Part shown: piece by piece, positions 17,176-25,953 of the stretch
How the letters are laid out: each line of letters begins with the position of its first letter
Numbering within the stretch: the stretch's first letter is position 1
From: Henriciella marina DSM 19595
GTDB lineage: Bacteria; Pseudomonadota; Alphaproteobacteria; Caulobacterales; Hyphomonadaceae
Reading direction: 5' to 3'
Assembly: GCF_000376805.1 (NCBI RefSeq)
Contig: NZ_AQXT01000002.1
Span: 1,674,001 to 1,738,000, forward strand
Length of the DNA stretch: 64,000 nucleotides
The notes under the pieces: model-generated
Told to the model about the DNA's origin: nothing
The model's database searches: none
Seen by the model: only the letters and a program-made list of their open reading frames with translations
Position numbers and translations under genes: made by a program

Positions 17176-19158
17176 TTGGCCGGCAAGTCGAACTTCGGAT
17201 CGCCCAATGACCGCCCGCCAACCTATGACGGTTCGGACCGCAAAAGCCGTGGCAAGGGGCTGTTGGCGGCACGTCCAATCCTGACATGGGGCCTCGCGGC
17301 CATTGCAGGGCTCATGCTGATCGCTCTTCTGGCAGGCTGGCTCTACGTCCAGACCCTCTATCGCGGCATGCCGGGCCTCCCGACGAATGAACAGCTCTGG
17401 GCCAAGGGGCGCGAGCAGGCCATCGAGTTTGTCGACATGGAGGGCGAAACAATCGCGATCCGCGGGCCGCGCTATGGCCGGGCCGTGCGCGTCGAGGAAC
17501 TGCCGCCGCACGTGGCGCAAGCGTTTATCGCCGCCGAGGACAAACGCTTCTACGAGCATAATGGCGCCGATACGCAGGCCATCATCCGCGCCGCCTGGGC
17601 GAATTTCACCTCGGGCAAAACCGTGTCCGGCGCTTCCACGATTACCCAGCAGCTGATCAAGAACCTTGTGCTGACGCCAGAGCAGACCCTCCGCCGCAAG
17701 GCGCAGGAGGTCCGTCTCGCCCGTCAGCTTGAAGAACGCCTCTCCAAGGATGAGATCCTCGAGCTCTATCTCAATCGCATCTATTTCGGCGCAGGCTTTT
17801 ATGGCCTCGGCGCGGCCTCGCGGTTCTATTTCGGCAAGGCGCCCGAAGAGCTTACCGTGAGCGAGGCCTCGCTTCTGGCGACCCTGCCGCAGGCGCCCTC
17901 GCGTCTCGCCCTCACCAATAATCTCAGCGACGCCAAACAGCGCCAGGCCTATGTGCTGCGCGAGATGGTCAATGCCGGCTTTCTCTCTGAACGCCAGGCG
18001 AGCGCTGCCGCTGCCGAGGAAGTCGATCTGGAAGAACCGCCTGCGCGCGATCCGCAATTTGGCTATGCGCTCGATGCGGCGACAGAGCGCGTCAATGAAA
18101 TCCTGCCCAGCCTGCCGGGCGATCTGGTCGTGACCCTCACCATTGATGCGGACATGCAGGCGCGTATCGATGAGGTTTTTTCGCGCCGGATGGCCGAAGA
18201 AGGCGCGGCCCAGGATGCTGCTCAAGCTGCCGGTATCCTGATGGATACCGAGGGCCGTATCCTCGCCATGTATGGCGGTGTCGATTACACTGAAAACCAG
18301 TTCAACCGCGCGACGCAGGCCCGCCGCCAACCGGGCTCTGCCTTCAAGCCATTCGTCTATGCCACAGCCATCCGTCAGGGGCTGACGCCCTATGATGTGC
18401 GCCGCGATCAACCCGTCACGATTGATGGCTGGTCACCGCAGAACTATTCTCGCGTCTATTCCGGCCCGATGACGCTGGCTGAAGCGCTGCAGGATTCGAT
18501 CAACACGATCGCCGCCCAGCTCGGCCAGGATGTCGGTGAGGAAAACATCATCTCGCTTATCAAATCCTTCGGCATAAGCGGTGAGTTTCAGCCCTTCCCC
18601 TCGATCGCGCTTGGCAGTCAGGGGATCAGCCTGCGCGACATGACGCGCGCTTACGGCGTCTTCATGACCGGCGGAAAGCGCATCGACCCTTATATCGTTG
18701 AGCGGATTTCCAACTCACGCGGCGACATTCTCTATGAGCGCCCGTCCTATGATGCCTCGCAGGTCTATCCCCGCCGCGACGCTGAAACCATGGTGGCCAT
18801 GCTCGAGCGCGTTATAACGGACGGCACCGGTAAGCGAGCGCGGCTCGATGGCTGGCAGGTTGCCGGCAAGACCGGGACCAGCCAAGAATCGCGGGACGCC
18901 TGGTTTGTCGGCTTCTCGGCCGTTCGCGTTGGCGGGGTCTGGGTTGGCAATGACGACGACACGCCGATGGCGCGCGTCACCGGCGGCGGCCTGCCGGCGT
19001 CACTCTGGCACGACATGATGGCGATTGCGCACGAAGACCTTGAACCAGAAGCGCTCGCGGGCGCCGGATCGCTCGTGACCCTGTCTCCGCAGACGCGCAG
19101 ACGGATTTCCTTCTACCGCGATGTCGGCAACGCGTTCGCGGGTACGCGAAACAACTAG
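17176..19158 (+). CDS. Bifunctional penicillin-binding protein, class A
   Basis: Peptidoglycan glycosyltransferase plus transpeptidase. Order: cytoplasmic tail (1-33), membrane anchor (about 34-56), GT51 domain with catalytic Glu in AAEDKRFYEHNG (about 119) and the ASTITQQL motif, then a transpeptidase with SAFK (S388), SIN and KTGT (K565). Start TTG 17176 is supported by GGAAGGA seven bases upstream. Length 660 is on the short side for PBP1a and nearer PBP1b/1c-like enzymes. It ends convergently with the next gene, sharing CTAG. Confidence 0.93.
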   Translation: MAGKSNFGSPNDRPPTYDGSDRKSRGKGLLAARPILTWGLAAIAGLMLIALLAGWLYVQTLYRGMPGLPTNEQLWAKGREQAIEFVDMEGETIAIRGPRYGRAVRVEELPPHVAQAFIAAEDKRFYEHNGADTQAIIRAAWANFTSGKTVSGASTITQQLIKNLVLTPEQTLRRKAQEVRLARQLEERLSKDEILELYLNRIYFGAGFYGLGAASRFYFGKAPEELTVSEASLLATLPQAPSRLALTNNLSDAKQRQAYVLREMVNAGFLSERQASAAAAEEVDLEEPPARDPQFGYALDAATERVNEILPSLPGDLVVTLTIDADMQARIDEVFSRRMAEEGAAQDAAQAAGILMDTEGRILAMYGGVDYTENQFNRATQARRQPGSAFKPFVYATAIRQGLTPYDVRRDQPVTIDGWSPQNYSRVYSGPMTLAEALQDSINTIAAQLGQDVGEENIISLIKSFGISGEFQPFPSIALGSQGISLRDMTRAYGVFMTGGKRIDPYIVERISNSRGDILYERPSYDASQVYPRRDAETMVAMLERVITDGTGKRARLDGWQVAGKTGTSQESRDAWFVGFSAVRVGGVWVGNDDDTPMARVTGGGLPASLWHDMMAIAHEDLEPEALAGAGSLVTLSPQTRRRISFYRDVGNAFAGTRNN

Positions 19159-20750
19159 TCGATGCGCAGCGGCGCGAAGCTGCCAGACTGGGCCATGGCC
19201 CATTCGCGCGCCAGATGCGTGTCCTTCGCGCCGGAAATCAGCGCGTTTGGCTCGAGCAGTTTATAGGCCCGGTGACCGGGCTTGGCGATATCCTCGGTCA
19301 CCCGGTGCATGATGTGGCGAGGTGTCAGCTCGCCTGGATGCTCCACCCCGGCAGCCCCGATAACCTCCATCAGGGCGCGGATCGTATTACGGTGGAAATT
19401 GTAGACCCGCTCCGCCTTGTCCGGAATGACGAGCCCCCGCTGGCGGCCTCCATCGGTCGTCGCGATCCCGGTTGGACAGGTATTATTGTGGCAGTTGAGC
19501 GACTGGATACAGCCAAGCGAGAACATGAAGCCGCGCGCCGTATTGATCCAGTCGGCTCCAAGCGCCATCGAGGCGGCCATCGAAAAGGCGGAAATCTGCT
19601 TACCGCTGGCAGCGATACGGATGTGCTGCTTCAGATCGCACCCGACAAGCGCATTGCGTACCAGAACCAGCCCCTGCCGGAGCGGCGCACCGATATGATC
19701 CATGAATTCGGCTGGCGCGGCGCCCGTCCCACCTTCAGCGCCGTCCACCACGATAAAATCGGGCATGATACGCGTCTCCAGCATTGCTTTGCAGAGCGCC
19801 AGCACTTCCCAGCGATTGCCGACGCAAAGCTTGATACCGACCGGCTTGCCGCCTGAGAGTTCGCGCAACTGGGCGATAAAATCCATCAGGCCCTTGGGCG
19901 TTGAAAACGCCGTGTGTGCGGCCGGCGAGTAGCAGGTTTCGCCGACCGGTATGCCGCGTGCCTCGGCGATTTCTGCGGTGACCTTGTTACCCGGCAGCAC
20001 GCCGCCATGACCGGGTTTGGCCCCCTGGCTGAGCTTGATCTCGATCATCTTGATCTGATCGCTGGCGGCGACATCTGCGAACCTGGCGGGATCGAAGCTG
20101 CCATCCTTTGCGCGGCATCCGAAATAGCCAGAGCCAAGCTCCCAGACCAGATCGCCGCCACCGGCGCGGTGGTGTTTCGAGACGCCGCCCTCGCCCGTAT
20201 CATGATAGAAGCCGCCCTTTGCCGCGCCGCGGTTAAGGGCCTCGATCGCGTGAGACCCCAATGAGCCGAAACTCATCGCCGATATGTTCAGCACGCTCGC
20301 CGAATAGGGTTTTGCGGTGCCGGGCGCGCCAACCTTCACGCGCGGGTCGGTGGACGTCGGATGACGCGCAGCGATGGAATGCGACAGCCATTCATAGGGC
20401 GGCCGTTCAATATCAAGCTGGCTGCCGAACGGCTCGACCGAAGACACATTCTTGGCCCGCCGATACACCATGGTGCGCTCTTCATGGTTGAAGGGGCGCC
20501 CTTCTGTATCGCTCTCGACGATATAGGCCCTGAAGAACGGGCGAAGCTCCTCTGCGGCCCAGCGGATGCGGGCGGCAATCGGGAAGTTACGCCAGAGCGT
20601 GTGGCGGGTCTGGAGGAGGTCATAGAGGCCGATACCCGACAGCGCCGCCATGACGATGACGCCGACCCAGAAAAACGAACTCACCATCAGGCATGCGCTG
20701 AAAAGCGCCAGCATCGAAAGCGAGGCGAAAAGAGGAAGAAAACGATACAT
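19155..20750 (-). CDS. Membrane-anchored glutamate-synthase-like FMN protein
   Basis: Homologue of the FMN/Fe-S synthase domain of glutamate synthase. Two N-terminal hydrophobic segments (about 5-45) precede the barrel. ISAMSFGSLG, KPGHGGVLPG, VVDGAEGGTGAAPAEF and the cysteine pattern C-x5-C-x4-C in LGCIQSLNCHNNTCPTG are all present. It lacks the glutaminase domain, so it is a stand-alone FMN-dependent oxidoreductase of unknown substrate. Length 531 fits this subfamily. The region 20751-21037 upstream has no gene, only the hairpin at 20961-20986. Confidence 0.88.
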   Translation of the reverse strand: MYRFLPLFASLSMLALFSACLMVSSFFWVGVIVMAALSGIGLYDLLQTRHTLWRNFPIAARIRWAAEELRPFFRAYIVESDTEGRPFNHEERTMVYRRAKNVSSVEPFGSQLDIERPPYEWLSHSIAARHPTSTDPRVKVGAPGTAKPYSASVLNISAMSFGSLGSHAIEALNRGAAKGGFYHDTGEGGVSKHHRAGGGDLVWELGSGYFGCRAKDGSFDPARFADVAASDQIKMIEIKLSQGAKPGHGGVLPGNKVTAEIAEARGIPVGETCYSPAAHTAFSTPKGLMDFIAQLRELSGGKPVGIKLCVGNRWEVLALCKAMLETRIMPDFIVVDGAEGGTGAAPAEFMDHIGAPLRQGLVLVRNALVGCDLKQHIRIAASGKQISAFSMAASMALGADWINTARGFMFSLGCIQSLNCHNNTCPTGIATTDGGRQRGLVIPDKAERVYNFHRNTIRALMEVIGAAGVEHPGELTPRHIMHRVTEDIAKPGHRAYKLLEPNALISGAKDTHLAREWAMAQSGSFAPLRID

Positions 20751-20960
20751 TCAGTTGAAGCTCCGGTCGGTTCGGCTGAGCAGAAGCTAGCTTACGCCGA
20801 GGCGACTTCAATCGCTCCGCCAGCGCTTCGAAGCTGCGATCGTTGCATGCGTGAAGTTTGTAACGGAACCTCGCCGCGCCCGGCCTGTTTATTCTGGACG
20901 ATCCACTGAATTCGAAATTCCATGCACGCGTATCCGGACCATTCACCTGTGCATGGATGA

Positions 20961-20986
20961 TGGGCCGGGGCCTTATGGCTCCGGTC
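20961..20986 (+). other. Strong hairpin in intergenic region
   Basis: TGGGCCGGGGCC (20961-20972), loop TTAT, GGCTCCGGTCCA (20977-20988 at its outer edge) form 12 pairs in plus-strand RNA with two G-U wobbles. The wobbles become A-C mismatches in minus-strand RNA, so the fold favours a plus-strand transcript, yet no plus-strand gene is seen here. TTCCGTTTT follows. It lies downstream of the acyl-CoA dehydrogenase pair. Confidence 0.4.
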
Positions 20987-21037
20987 CATTCCGTTTTCAG
21001 GCGAGGCGTCCTAAGTCCGCAGCCTCAGGAAACAGGC

Positions 21038-22174
21038 CTAGTAGCCGTTTAGCCGTGCATAGCGGTCGCGGTGAAAGCTGGCCGATCCGAGCATCGCTTC
21101 CTGGACGCGGGCGCGCTTCATGTAGAAGCCTGAATCATGGTCATCGGTCATGCCGATACCGCCATGCAGCTGCACCGTTTCATTCGACACAAGATGCACT
21201 GTCTCGCTGGCACGCGCCTTGGCGAGGCTGGCGAGTTCAGCTAGATCGTTGCGCTGCGAATCGACCGCCGCAAGTGCGGCTGCAATGCACGACGTCGTCA
21301 GCTCAAGATCGGTGAACATGCGCGCGGCCCGGTGCTGAAGCGCCTGGAATGAGCCAATGAGCTGGCCGAACTGTTTGCGGGTCTGCATGTATTCATGCGT
21401 CATCTCGAAGGCGGCGAGCGATGAGCCCAGCATTTCAGCTGCCAGCGCGATCCGGCCGCGGTCGAGCACAGGCTCTAGCACGTCCATGCCCTTGTCGGCC
21501 GCGCCGAGGACATGACTGTCATCAACATGAACGCCGTCCAGCGTCAGATGGGCTGCACCATGGCTATCGACCGTATTAAGCGACTGGACCGTCAGGCCTT
21601 TTGCATCGCGCGGTACCAGGAAAAGCGTCAGCCCGTGCGTGTCGCCAGCCTCACCGAACGTGCGCGCGACGACGATGAAGACATCGGCGTGGTGGCCGTC
21701 CTGCACGTATTTCTTTGCGCCGTTTAGCGTATAGCCCTGCCCGTCGCGTTCAGCCTCGGTGGCAACGCCTGCCGGATTGTGGTGGCTGGTCTCGTCGAGC
21801 GCCAGCGCAGTCGTGACCTCGCCAGCCGCGATCTTCGGCAGCCATTCCTTCTTCTGCGCCTCGGTGCCGCCCAGCAGGATGGCTGATGCGCCGATGCAGG
21901 CTGTCTGGAGCAGCGGGGTCGAGGCGAGGGTCCGGCCCTGAGCCTCCATGACCTGGCCGAACGCGACCATGCTCATTTCAACGCCGTCATATTCTTCAGG
22001 GATAAGCACCCCGAAAAAGCCAAGCTCTGCCAGCTTCTGGCGCGCTTCCGGGTCCACCCCGTTCTTGCCCGCATCACGCAGCTCCCGCAGGTGCTTCACC
22101 GGCAGTTCGTCACGCGTGAAACTCACGGCGGTATCGCGCAGCATTTCCTGGTCTTCAGACAGGATAAACGTCAT
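21038..22174 (-). CDS. Acyl-CoA dehydrogenase subunit without catalytic Glu
   Basis: Acyl-CoA dehydrogenase fold of 378 aa starting MTFILSEDQEMLRDT. Near the C-terminus, RARVQEAMLGSASF aligns with the usual RIYEGTSEI, so the catalytic Glu is replaced by Leu. That pattern is known from heteromeric acyl-CoA dehydrogenases (for example FadE28-FadE29 of steroid side-chain breakdown), where one subunit carries the base and the other mainly helps bind FAD. Start ATG 22174 has GGGAGGA seven bases upstream; the frame is open to 22318 but without support. It is 76 bp downstream of its likely partner. Confidence 0.85.
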   Translation of the reverse strand: MTFILSEDQEMLRDTAVSFTRDELPVKHLRELRDAGKNGVDPEARQKLAELGFFGVLIPEEYDGVEMSMVAFGQVMEAQGRTLASTPLLQTACIGASAILLGGTEAQKKEWLPKIAAGEVTTALALDETSHHNPAGVATEAERDGQGYTLNGAKKYVQDGHHADVFIVVARTFGEAGDTHGLTLFLVPRDAKGLTVQSLNTVDSHGAAHLTLDGVHVDDSHVLGAADKGMDVLEPVLDRGRIALAAEMLGSSLAAFEMTHEYMQTRKQFGQLIGSFQALQHRAARMFTDLELTTSCIAAALAAVDSQRNDLAELASLAKARASETVHLVSNETVQLHGGIGMTDDHDSGFYMKRARVQEAMLGSASFHRDRYARLNGY

Positions 22175-22250
22175 TTCAAATTCCTCCCGAAAGGGCGCGC
22201 AGCGGCTTTGTAAGGCCGGCGCCCGAATGTCTAGATTGGCGTCTCGGCGC

Positions 22251-23465
22251 CTACTGGTGGTCGCGCAGGCCAAGCACGCGCTTGGACACCACGTTGAGAT
22301 TGATCTCGCTGGTGCCACCCTCGATCGAGTTGCCCTTCGAGCGCAGCCAGCCGCGGGTCGTCATCTTCGCGCCCTTGTCAAAGCCTTCGCCTTCCCAGCC
22401 AAGCGCCTCTGTGCCGAGTGCTTCGACCATCAGCTCGAACTTGTCCTGGTTCATCTTGGCGGCGGCATATTTGATGATCGACGCCGTGTGACCGACTTCC
22501 TGGCCGGCTTTTGCCTGTTCCTGGCTGCGCTGAACCGTCAGACTGAAGGCTTTTGCATACATCTGGTGGTCAGCGATACGGCCGCGAAGGTCGCCGTCGA
22601 GCAGTTTGCCGTCACCATCGGTGCCGACATGCATCTTGGCGTATTCATCAAGCTCGAGAATGCCCGTGCCGCGCGCCGAGCCAAAGCCGCTGGCGGAAAT
22701 GGACGAGCGTTCGAACTGGAGCAGACGTTTGGCGATTTTCCAGCCGCCATTCACCTCGCCAACGAGCTGGTCCTTCGGCACTTTGACGTCCGAGAAGAAA
22801 GTTTCGCAGAACGGTGACGAGCCGGAAATCAGCTTGATCGGGCGGGTCTCGACGCCATCGCTTTCCATATCGAACAGGATGAAGCTGATGCCTTCATGCT
22901 TCACCGTATTGTCGGTGCGAACGAGACAGAAAATCCAGTCCGCCTCATTGGCGTAGGATGTCCAGACCTTCTGGCCATTGATCAGATAGTGGTCGCCCTT
23001 GTCCTCGCACTTGGTCTGAAGACCGGCGAGGTCAGAGCCAGCGCCCGGCTCGGAATAGCCCTGGCACCAGCGGGTCTTGCCGTGGACGATATCTGGCAGG
23101 AAGCGCTTTTTCTGCTCTTCATTGCCAAACTCGATAAGCGCCGGACCGAACATCCAGAGGCCGAAGGAGAAAAGCGGTGTGCGCGCGTGGATGCGGGCCA
23201 TTTCCTGCTCGAGGATCTTGGCCTGCTCACGGGTGAGACCGCCGCCGCCATAAGCCTTGGGCCAGGTTGGAGCGGTCCAGCCCTGCTCTGCCATCCGTTC
23301 AAGCCAGACTTTGGAGTCCGGGTTCTTGAACTTCTCGCGGCGACCGCCCCAGACGACTTCGTCTTCAGGCATCGGTGTGCGCATGGAGTCCGGGCAGTTT
23401 TTTTCCAGCCAGGCGCGGACTTCTTCGCGGAAGGCGTCTGGATCGGATGGCGCGTCAAATGGCAT
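22251..23465 (-). CDS. Acyl-CoA dehydrogenase, catalytic subunit of probable pair
   Basis: A 404-residue dehydrogenase starting MPFDAPSDPDAFREEVRAWL, with CQGYSEPGAGSDLAGL and KVWTSYANEADW signatures. The C-terminal NSIEGGTSEINLNVV retains Glu at the catalytic position. Paired with the Glu-less gene immediately downstream, it probably forms an alpha2beta2 enzyme acting on a bulky or unusual acyl-CoA (inference from the known heteromeric families). No other ring- or steroid-degradation gene is in the window, so the substrate stays open. Confidence 0.88.
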   Translation of the reverse strand: MPFDAPSDPDAFREEVRAWLEKNCPDSMRTPMPEDEVVWGGRREKFKNPDSKVWLERMAEQGWTAPTWPKAYGGGGLTREQAKILEQEMARIHARTPLFSFGLWMFGPALIEFGNEEQKKRFLPDIVHGKTRWCQGYSEPGAGSDLAGLQTKCEDKGDHYLINGQKVWTSYANEADWIFCLVRTDNTVKHEGISFILFDMESDGVETRPIKLISGSSPFCETFFSDVKVPKDQLVGEVNGGWKIAKRLLQFERSSISASGFGSARGTGILELDEYAKMHVGTDGDGKLLDGDLRGRIADHQMYAKAFSLTVQRSQEQAKAGQEVGHTASIIKYAAAKMNQDKFELMVEALGTEALGWEGEGFDKGAKMTTRGWLRSKGNSIEGGTSEINLNVVSKRVLGLRDHQ

Positions 23466-23586
23466 GGGTTACGGCTCCCTCAAGCGGTCCTGTTGATTAT
23501 AAGAGGGACATTAGCCGCTTGAGAGCGCCCCGTCACGACCCAACGCTACGACAAGGCCTCAATGCCGCAGTTTTCCAGCGCCGCGT

Positions 23587-23958
23587 CTAGTAGAAGAATT
23601 CTTCGCGAATGATCTTGCCGTCCTTGACGGTATAGATCGCAACCTCCTGCATCTGCACACGCTCGCCGGAAGATTTGTCAGTGACATCCATTCCGAAGAT
23701 GACGCTGAAACGGTCGGTACCGTGCAGATAGGGACCTGTCGCCGTGGTCTCATGCACGGTGTGATTGTCCTCCCACCACGCCCACTTCCCACGGATCGCA
23801 TCGAGGCCGTTGGCTTCGGCGCTTCCCCCCGGCGGAGGCGCCGATTCGACCGAGACACACGCTTCGTCATACAGACTGTCGATCAGCGACTTGTAGCTGC
23901 CATCATTATTTGCGGCGACCACAGTCTCGCCGACTGATTTCAATGCGTCCCGGTTCAT
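23587..23958 (-). CDS. SnoaL/NTF2-like protein
   Basis: Small cone-shaped fold protein (about 123 residues): N-terminal helices, DEACVSVES, AIRGKWAWWEDNHTVHE, then strands ending VAIYTVKDGKIIREEFF, the typical NTF2-like end. Such proteins serve as small-molecule isomerases or unknown binding proteins; no catalytic residues can be assigned. Start ATG 23958 (MNRDALK) is chosen because GGAGG lies five bases before it; the ATG at 23970 precedes that site. Confidence 0.75.
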   Translation of the reverse strand: MNRDALKSVGETVVAANNDGSYKSLIDSLYDEACVSVESAPPPGGSAEANGLDAIRGKWAWWEDNHTVHETTATGPYLHGTDRFSVIFGMDVTDKSSGERVQMQEVAIYTVKDGKIIREEFFY

Positions 23959-24028
23959 TCCCACCTCCATTGTTCTGTTTTTGTTCTAGATCCGAAACGA
24001 TCTCAGCGCAAGCAGAAAACGAAATTGT

Positions 24029-24145
24029 CTAATCAGTGGGGAAGGTACTCAAAGCCTTTACCAGTCTTGGCATGGAAGCTTCAGGCGCTACGACATGGGG
24101 GCAATGGCCAAGGTCCGGGAATGAAATGATCTGCGCCCCGGCTTT
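24029..24145 (-). pseudogene. C-terminal remnant of an alpha/beta hydrolase
   Basis: On the minus strand the 38 codons before TAG at 24029 encode IISFPDLGHCPHVVAPEA followed by MPRLVKALSTF, the typical end of an alpha/beta hydrolase containing its catalytic His. Upstream this frame is closed by TGA codons just beyond 24145, and no intact N-terminal part or nucleophile motif is present. The gap 23959-24228 otherwise shows nothing. Confidence 0.5.
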
Positions 24146-24228
24146 TCATGATCACAGTCTCCACCTCGATACAGGGTCCTGCTATCGCCAATGCGCCGTC
24201 CGCCAGGCTGCTCCCTTGAACGTGGGAA

Positions 24229-24456
24229 TCAGAACCGGCCGAGCACGCTATGCTCCGGCCCGGTCTCCAGCCCGGCAATGTTAAGGAGATGGACGACCAT
24301 CAGGAAGATGCCGAGGACGCAGAAGACCATGATCAGCCCCCAGTTCAACTGGTTCGGCCGGCCATCCTTGCGCGGCTTGCCCATCCGCAGATTGGCATAG
24401 GCCATGATCGCGACGAAAAGGGCGATGAACCCGGCCGGGATAATCCACTCTGGCAT
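24229..24456 (-). CDS. Small two-helix membrane protein, unknown function
   Basis: 75 residues from ATG 24456 (MPEWIIPAGF). Two membrane segments (about 5-22 and 40-60) flank a basic loop (MGKPRKDGRP), so the loop is probably cytoplasmic. No family recognised. A weak AGG precedes the start. It lies 14 bp after the glycosyltransferase gene on the same strand and is probably co-transcribed, which suggests a membrane-associated helper, an inference from position only. Confidence 0.6.
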   Translation of the reverse strand: MPEWIIPAGFIALFVAIMAYANLRMGKPRKDGRPNQLNWGLIMVFCVLGIFLMVVHLLNIAGLETGPEHSVLGRF

Positions 24457-24470
24457 AGAGACCTGTCGTG

Positions 24471-25907
24471 TTACGCCGAAGGCATATGGGGCGTCTTGGC
24501 CCAGTAGGAAGGCCGCAGCACAAGACCGATGACGGCCTTGATCGCAGCTGCCGTCAGGAGCGGCCAGTAGAGAGGCCGCGTCACAATCGCAATTGCGCGC
24601 GACAGTGACCATTTTCCAGGCGCAAGGATGTCGGCCACCAGGCAACCGGTACAGCCGGCGACGAACAGGCCAAGATCGACCGGCGTATAGTCGAAGATCT
24701 GCGGGAAAAGCGTGCCGAGCAGGATCATCAGGACCATCGGGCCATAAAGAAAGGCGCTGACAATCGCGCCGCCCAGGGTGAGCTGCAGGCTGAGCCATCG
24801 CAGAGGCCCAAGCTCTAGAAACAGGCTGACCGGCGTACGCATGCAGACCAGCCAGGTCTGCACGAACCCCTTGATCCATCGGCTGCGCTGATTGAGCCAG
24901 ATGCTCATGTTCTCCGGTGCGGTTTCCACCGTCTCTGATCCTATCATCATCGTGCGACCGCCGAGACGCGCGATCCGCAAACCGAGGTCGGCGTCTTCAG
25001 TGACATTCCACGCATCCCAGCCGCCAAAGGCGATCAGGTCGGCGCGGCGAAAATGATTACTCGTCCCGCCCAGCATGACCGGCAGGCTGAGACTTGCCAG
25101 CGCCGGAACGTGCAGGCCGAACTGGACCGCATATTCAAGCGACCATTGGGCGGGCAACCAGCCATCGACACCATTGCTCGCGACCAGCGGGGCCTGCACG
25201 CATTTCAGCGTCTCACCCTCTCGGCGAAAAAGATCATAGGCATCACGCAATTGCGCGGGATGCGGCCGGTCTTCCGCGTCGAGGACAGTGATGTATTCGC
25301 CCAATGCAGCGGCCAGGCCGTAATTGAGCGCGCGCGGCTTGGTCATGGGCTCTGCTGGCGGCACCACGAGACAGTCTGTGCCTGCCGGAAAGCCTGCCGC
25401 CAGCGCCGCATCAAGCGTGCCGGGGTCGTCAGCCTCGATCAGTAACATGATATCCAGCTTGCCTTCGGGCCAGTCGATCGCGCGAAGGCTCGTCGCAAGT
25501 TGCTCCATCATGTTCTGCTCATGGCGAAGCGCAATCACGATGGAATATATCGGAAGGTCTTCGTCGCTATTCTGATTGCTGGCCTGCTTTGGCCTCGCGG
25601 TCAGATTTTCCAAAACGCCGATGATCGTCAGGGCGAGACGCCAGACGACTGTGAGAGAAAAAAGAAGCCAGAATACGACCTTCGCCGCGACGCCAAGCCA
25701 CACCGGCACTAGCAATGCTGCAACGACCAACGCAACGATGAGACCGCCAAAGGCTTCCCATTGCCATCGTGTCAGCCGTTCACGTGCACTTAAATCGGGC
25801 GGCAGGGCCCGCGACTGCGAGAGCGCCTCCAGAAGGTGCGGTGCGCCCGTTCCGGTGTCCGGCGCCTCCAGCCAGACGACATTGTCTTGAGATGCCCCCG
25901 CATGCAT
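24471..25907 (-). CDS. Family 2 glycosyltransferase, processive membrane type
   Basis: Membrane glycosyltransferase resembling cellulose/chitin synthase relatives. Two N-terminal helices (about 53-95), then a GT-A domain with TVLDAEDRP (metal-binding DxD-like), TEDADLGLRIARLGG and the NQRSRWIKG (QxxRW) motif, then four C-terminal helices. Length 478. It would make or extend a polysaccharide at the inner membrane; product unknown. No co-located cellulose genes (bcsB, bcsZ) are seen, so a minor glycan or glycolipid is as likely. Confidence 0.85.
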   Translation of the reverse strand: MHAGASQDNVVWLEAPDTGTGAPHLLEALSQSRALPPDLSARERLTRWQWEAFGGLIVALVVAALLVPVWLGVAAKVVFWLLFSLTVVWRLALTIIGVLENLTARPKQASNQNSDEDLPIYSIVIALRHEQNMMEQLATSLRAIDWPEGKLDIMLLIEADDPGTLDAALAAGFPAGTDCLVVPPAEPMTKPRALNYGLAAALGEYITVLDAEDRPHPAQLRDAYDLFRREGETLKCVQAPLVASNGVDGWLPAQWSLEYAVQFGLHVPALASLSLPVMLGGTSNHFRRADLIAFGGWDAWNVTEDADLGLRIARLGGRTMMIGSETVETAPENMSIWLNQRSRWIKGFVQTWLVCMRTPVSLFLELGPLRWLSLQLTLGGAIVSAFLYGPMVLMILLGTLFPQIFDYTPVDLGLFVAGCTGCLVADILAPGKWSLSRAIAIVTRPLYWPLLTAAAIKAVIGLVLRPSYWAKTPHMPSA

Positions 25908-25953
25908 TCCTCGATAGAAGCGGTTTCTTGAGTTAATTCAAGGTTGTTTCAAC

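Noticed and set aside
17107-18411. 434-codon minus-strand open frame
   Set aside because: It lies over the penicillin-binding protein; low-complexity shadow.
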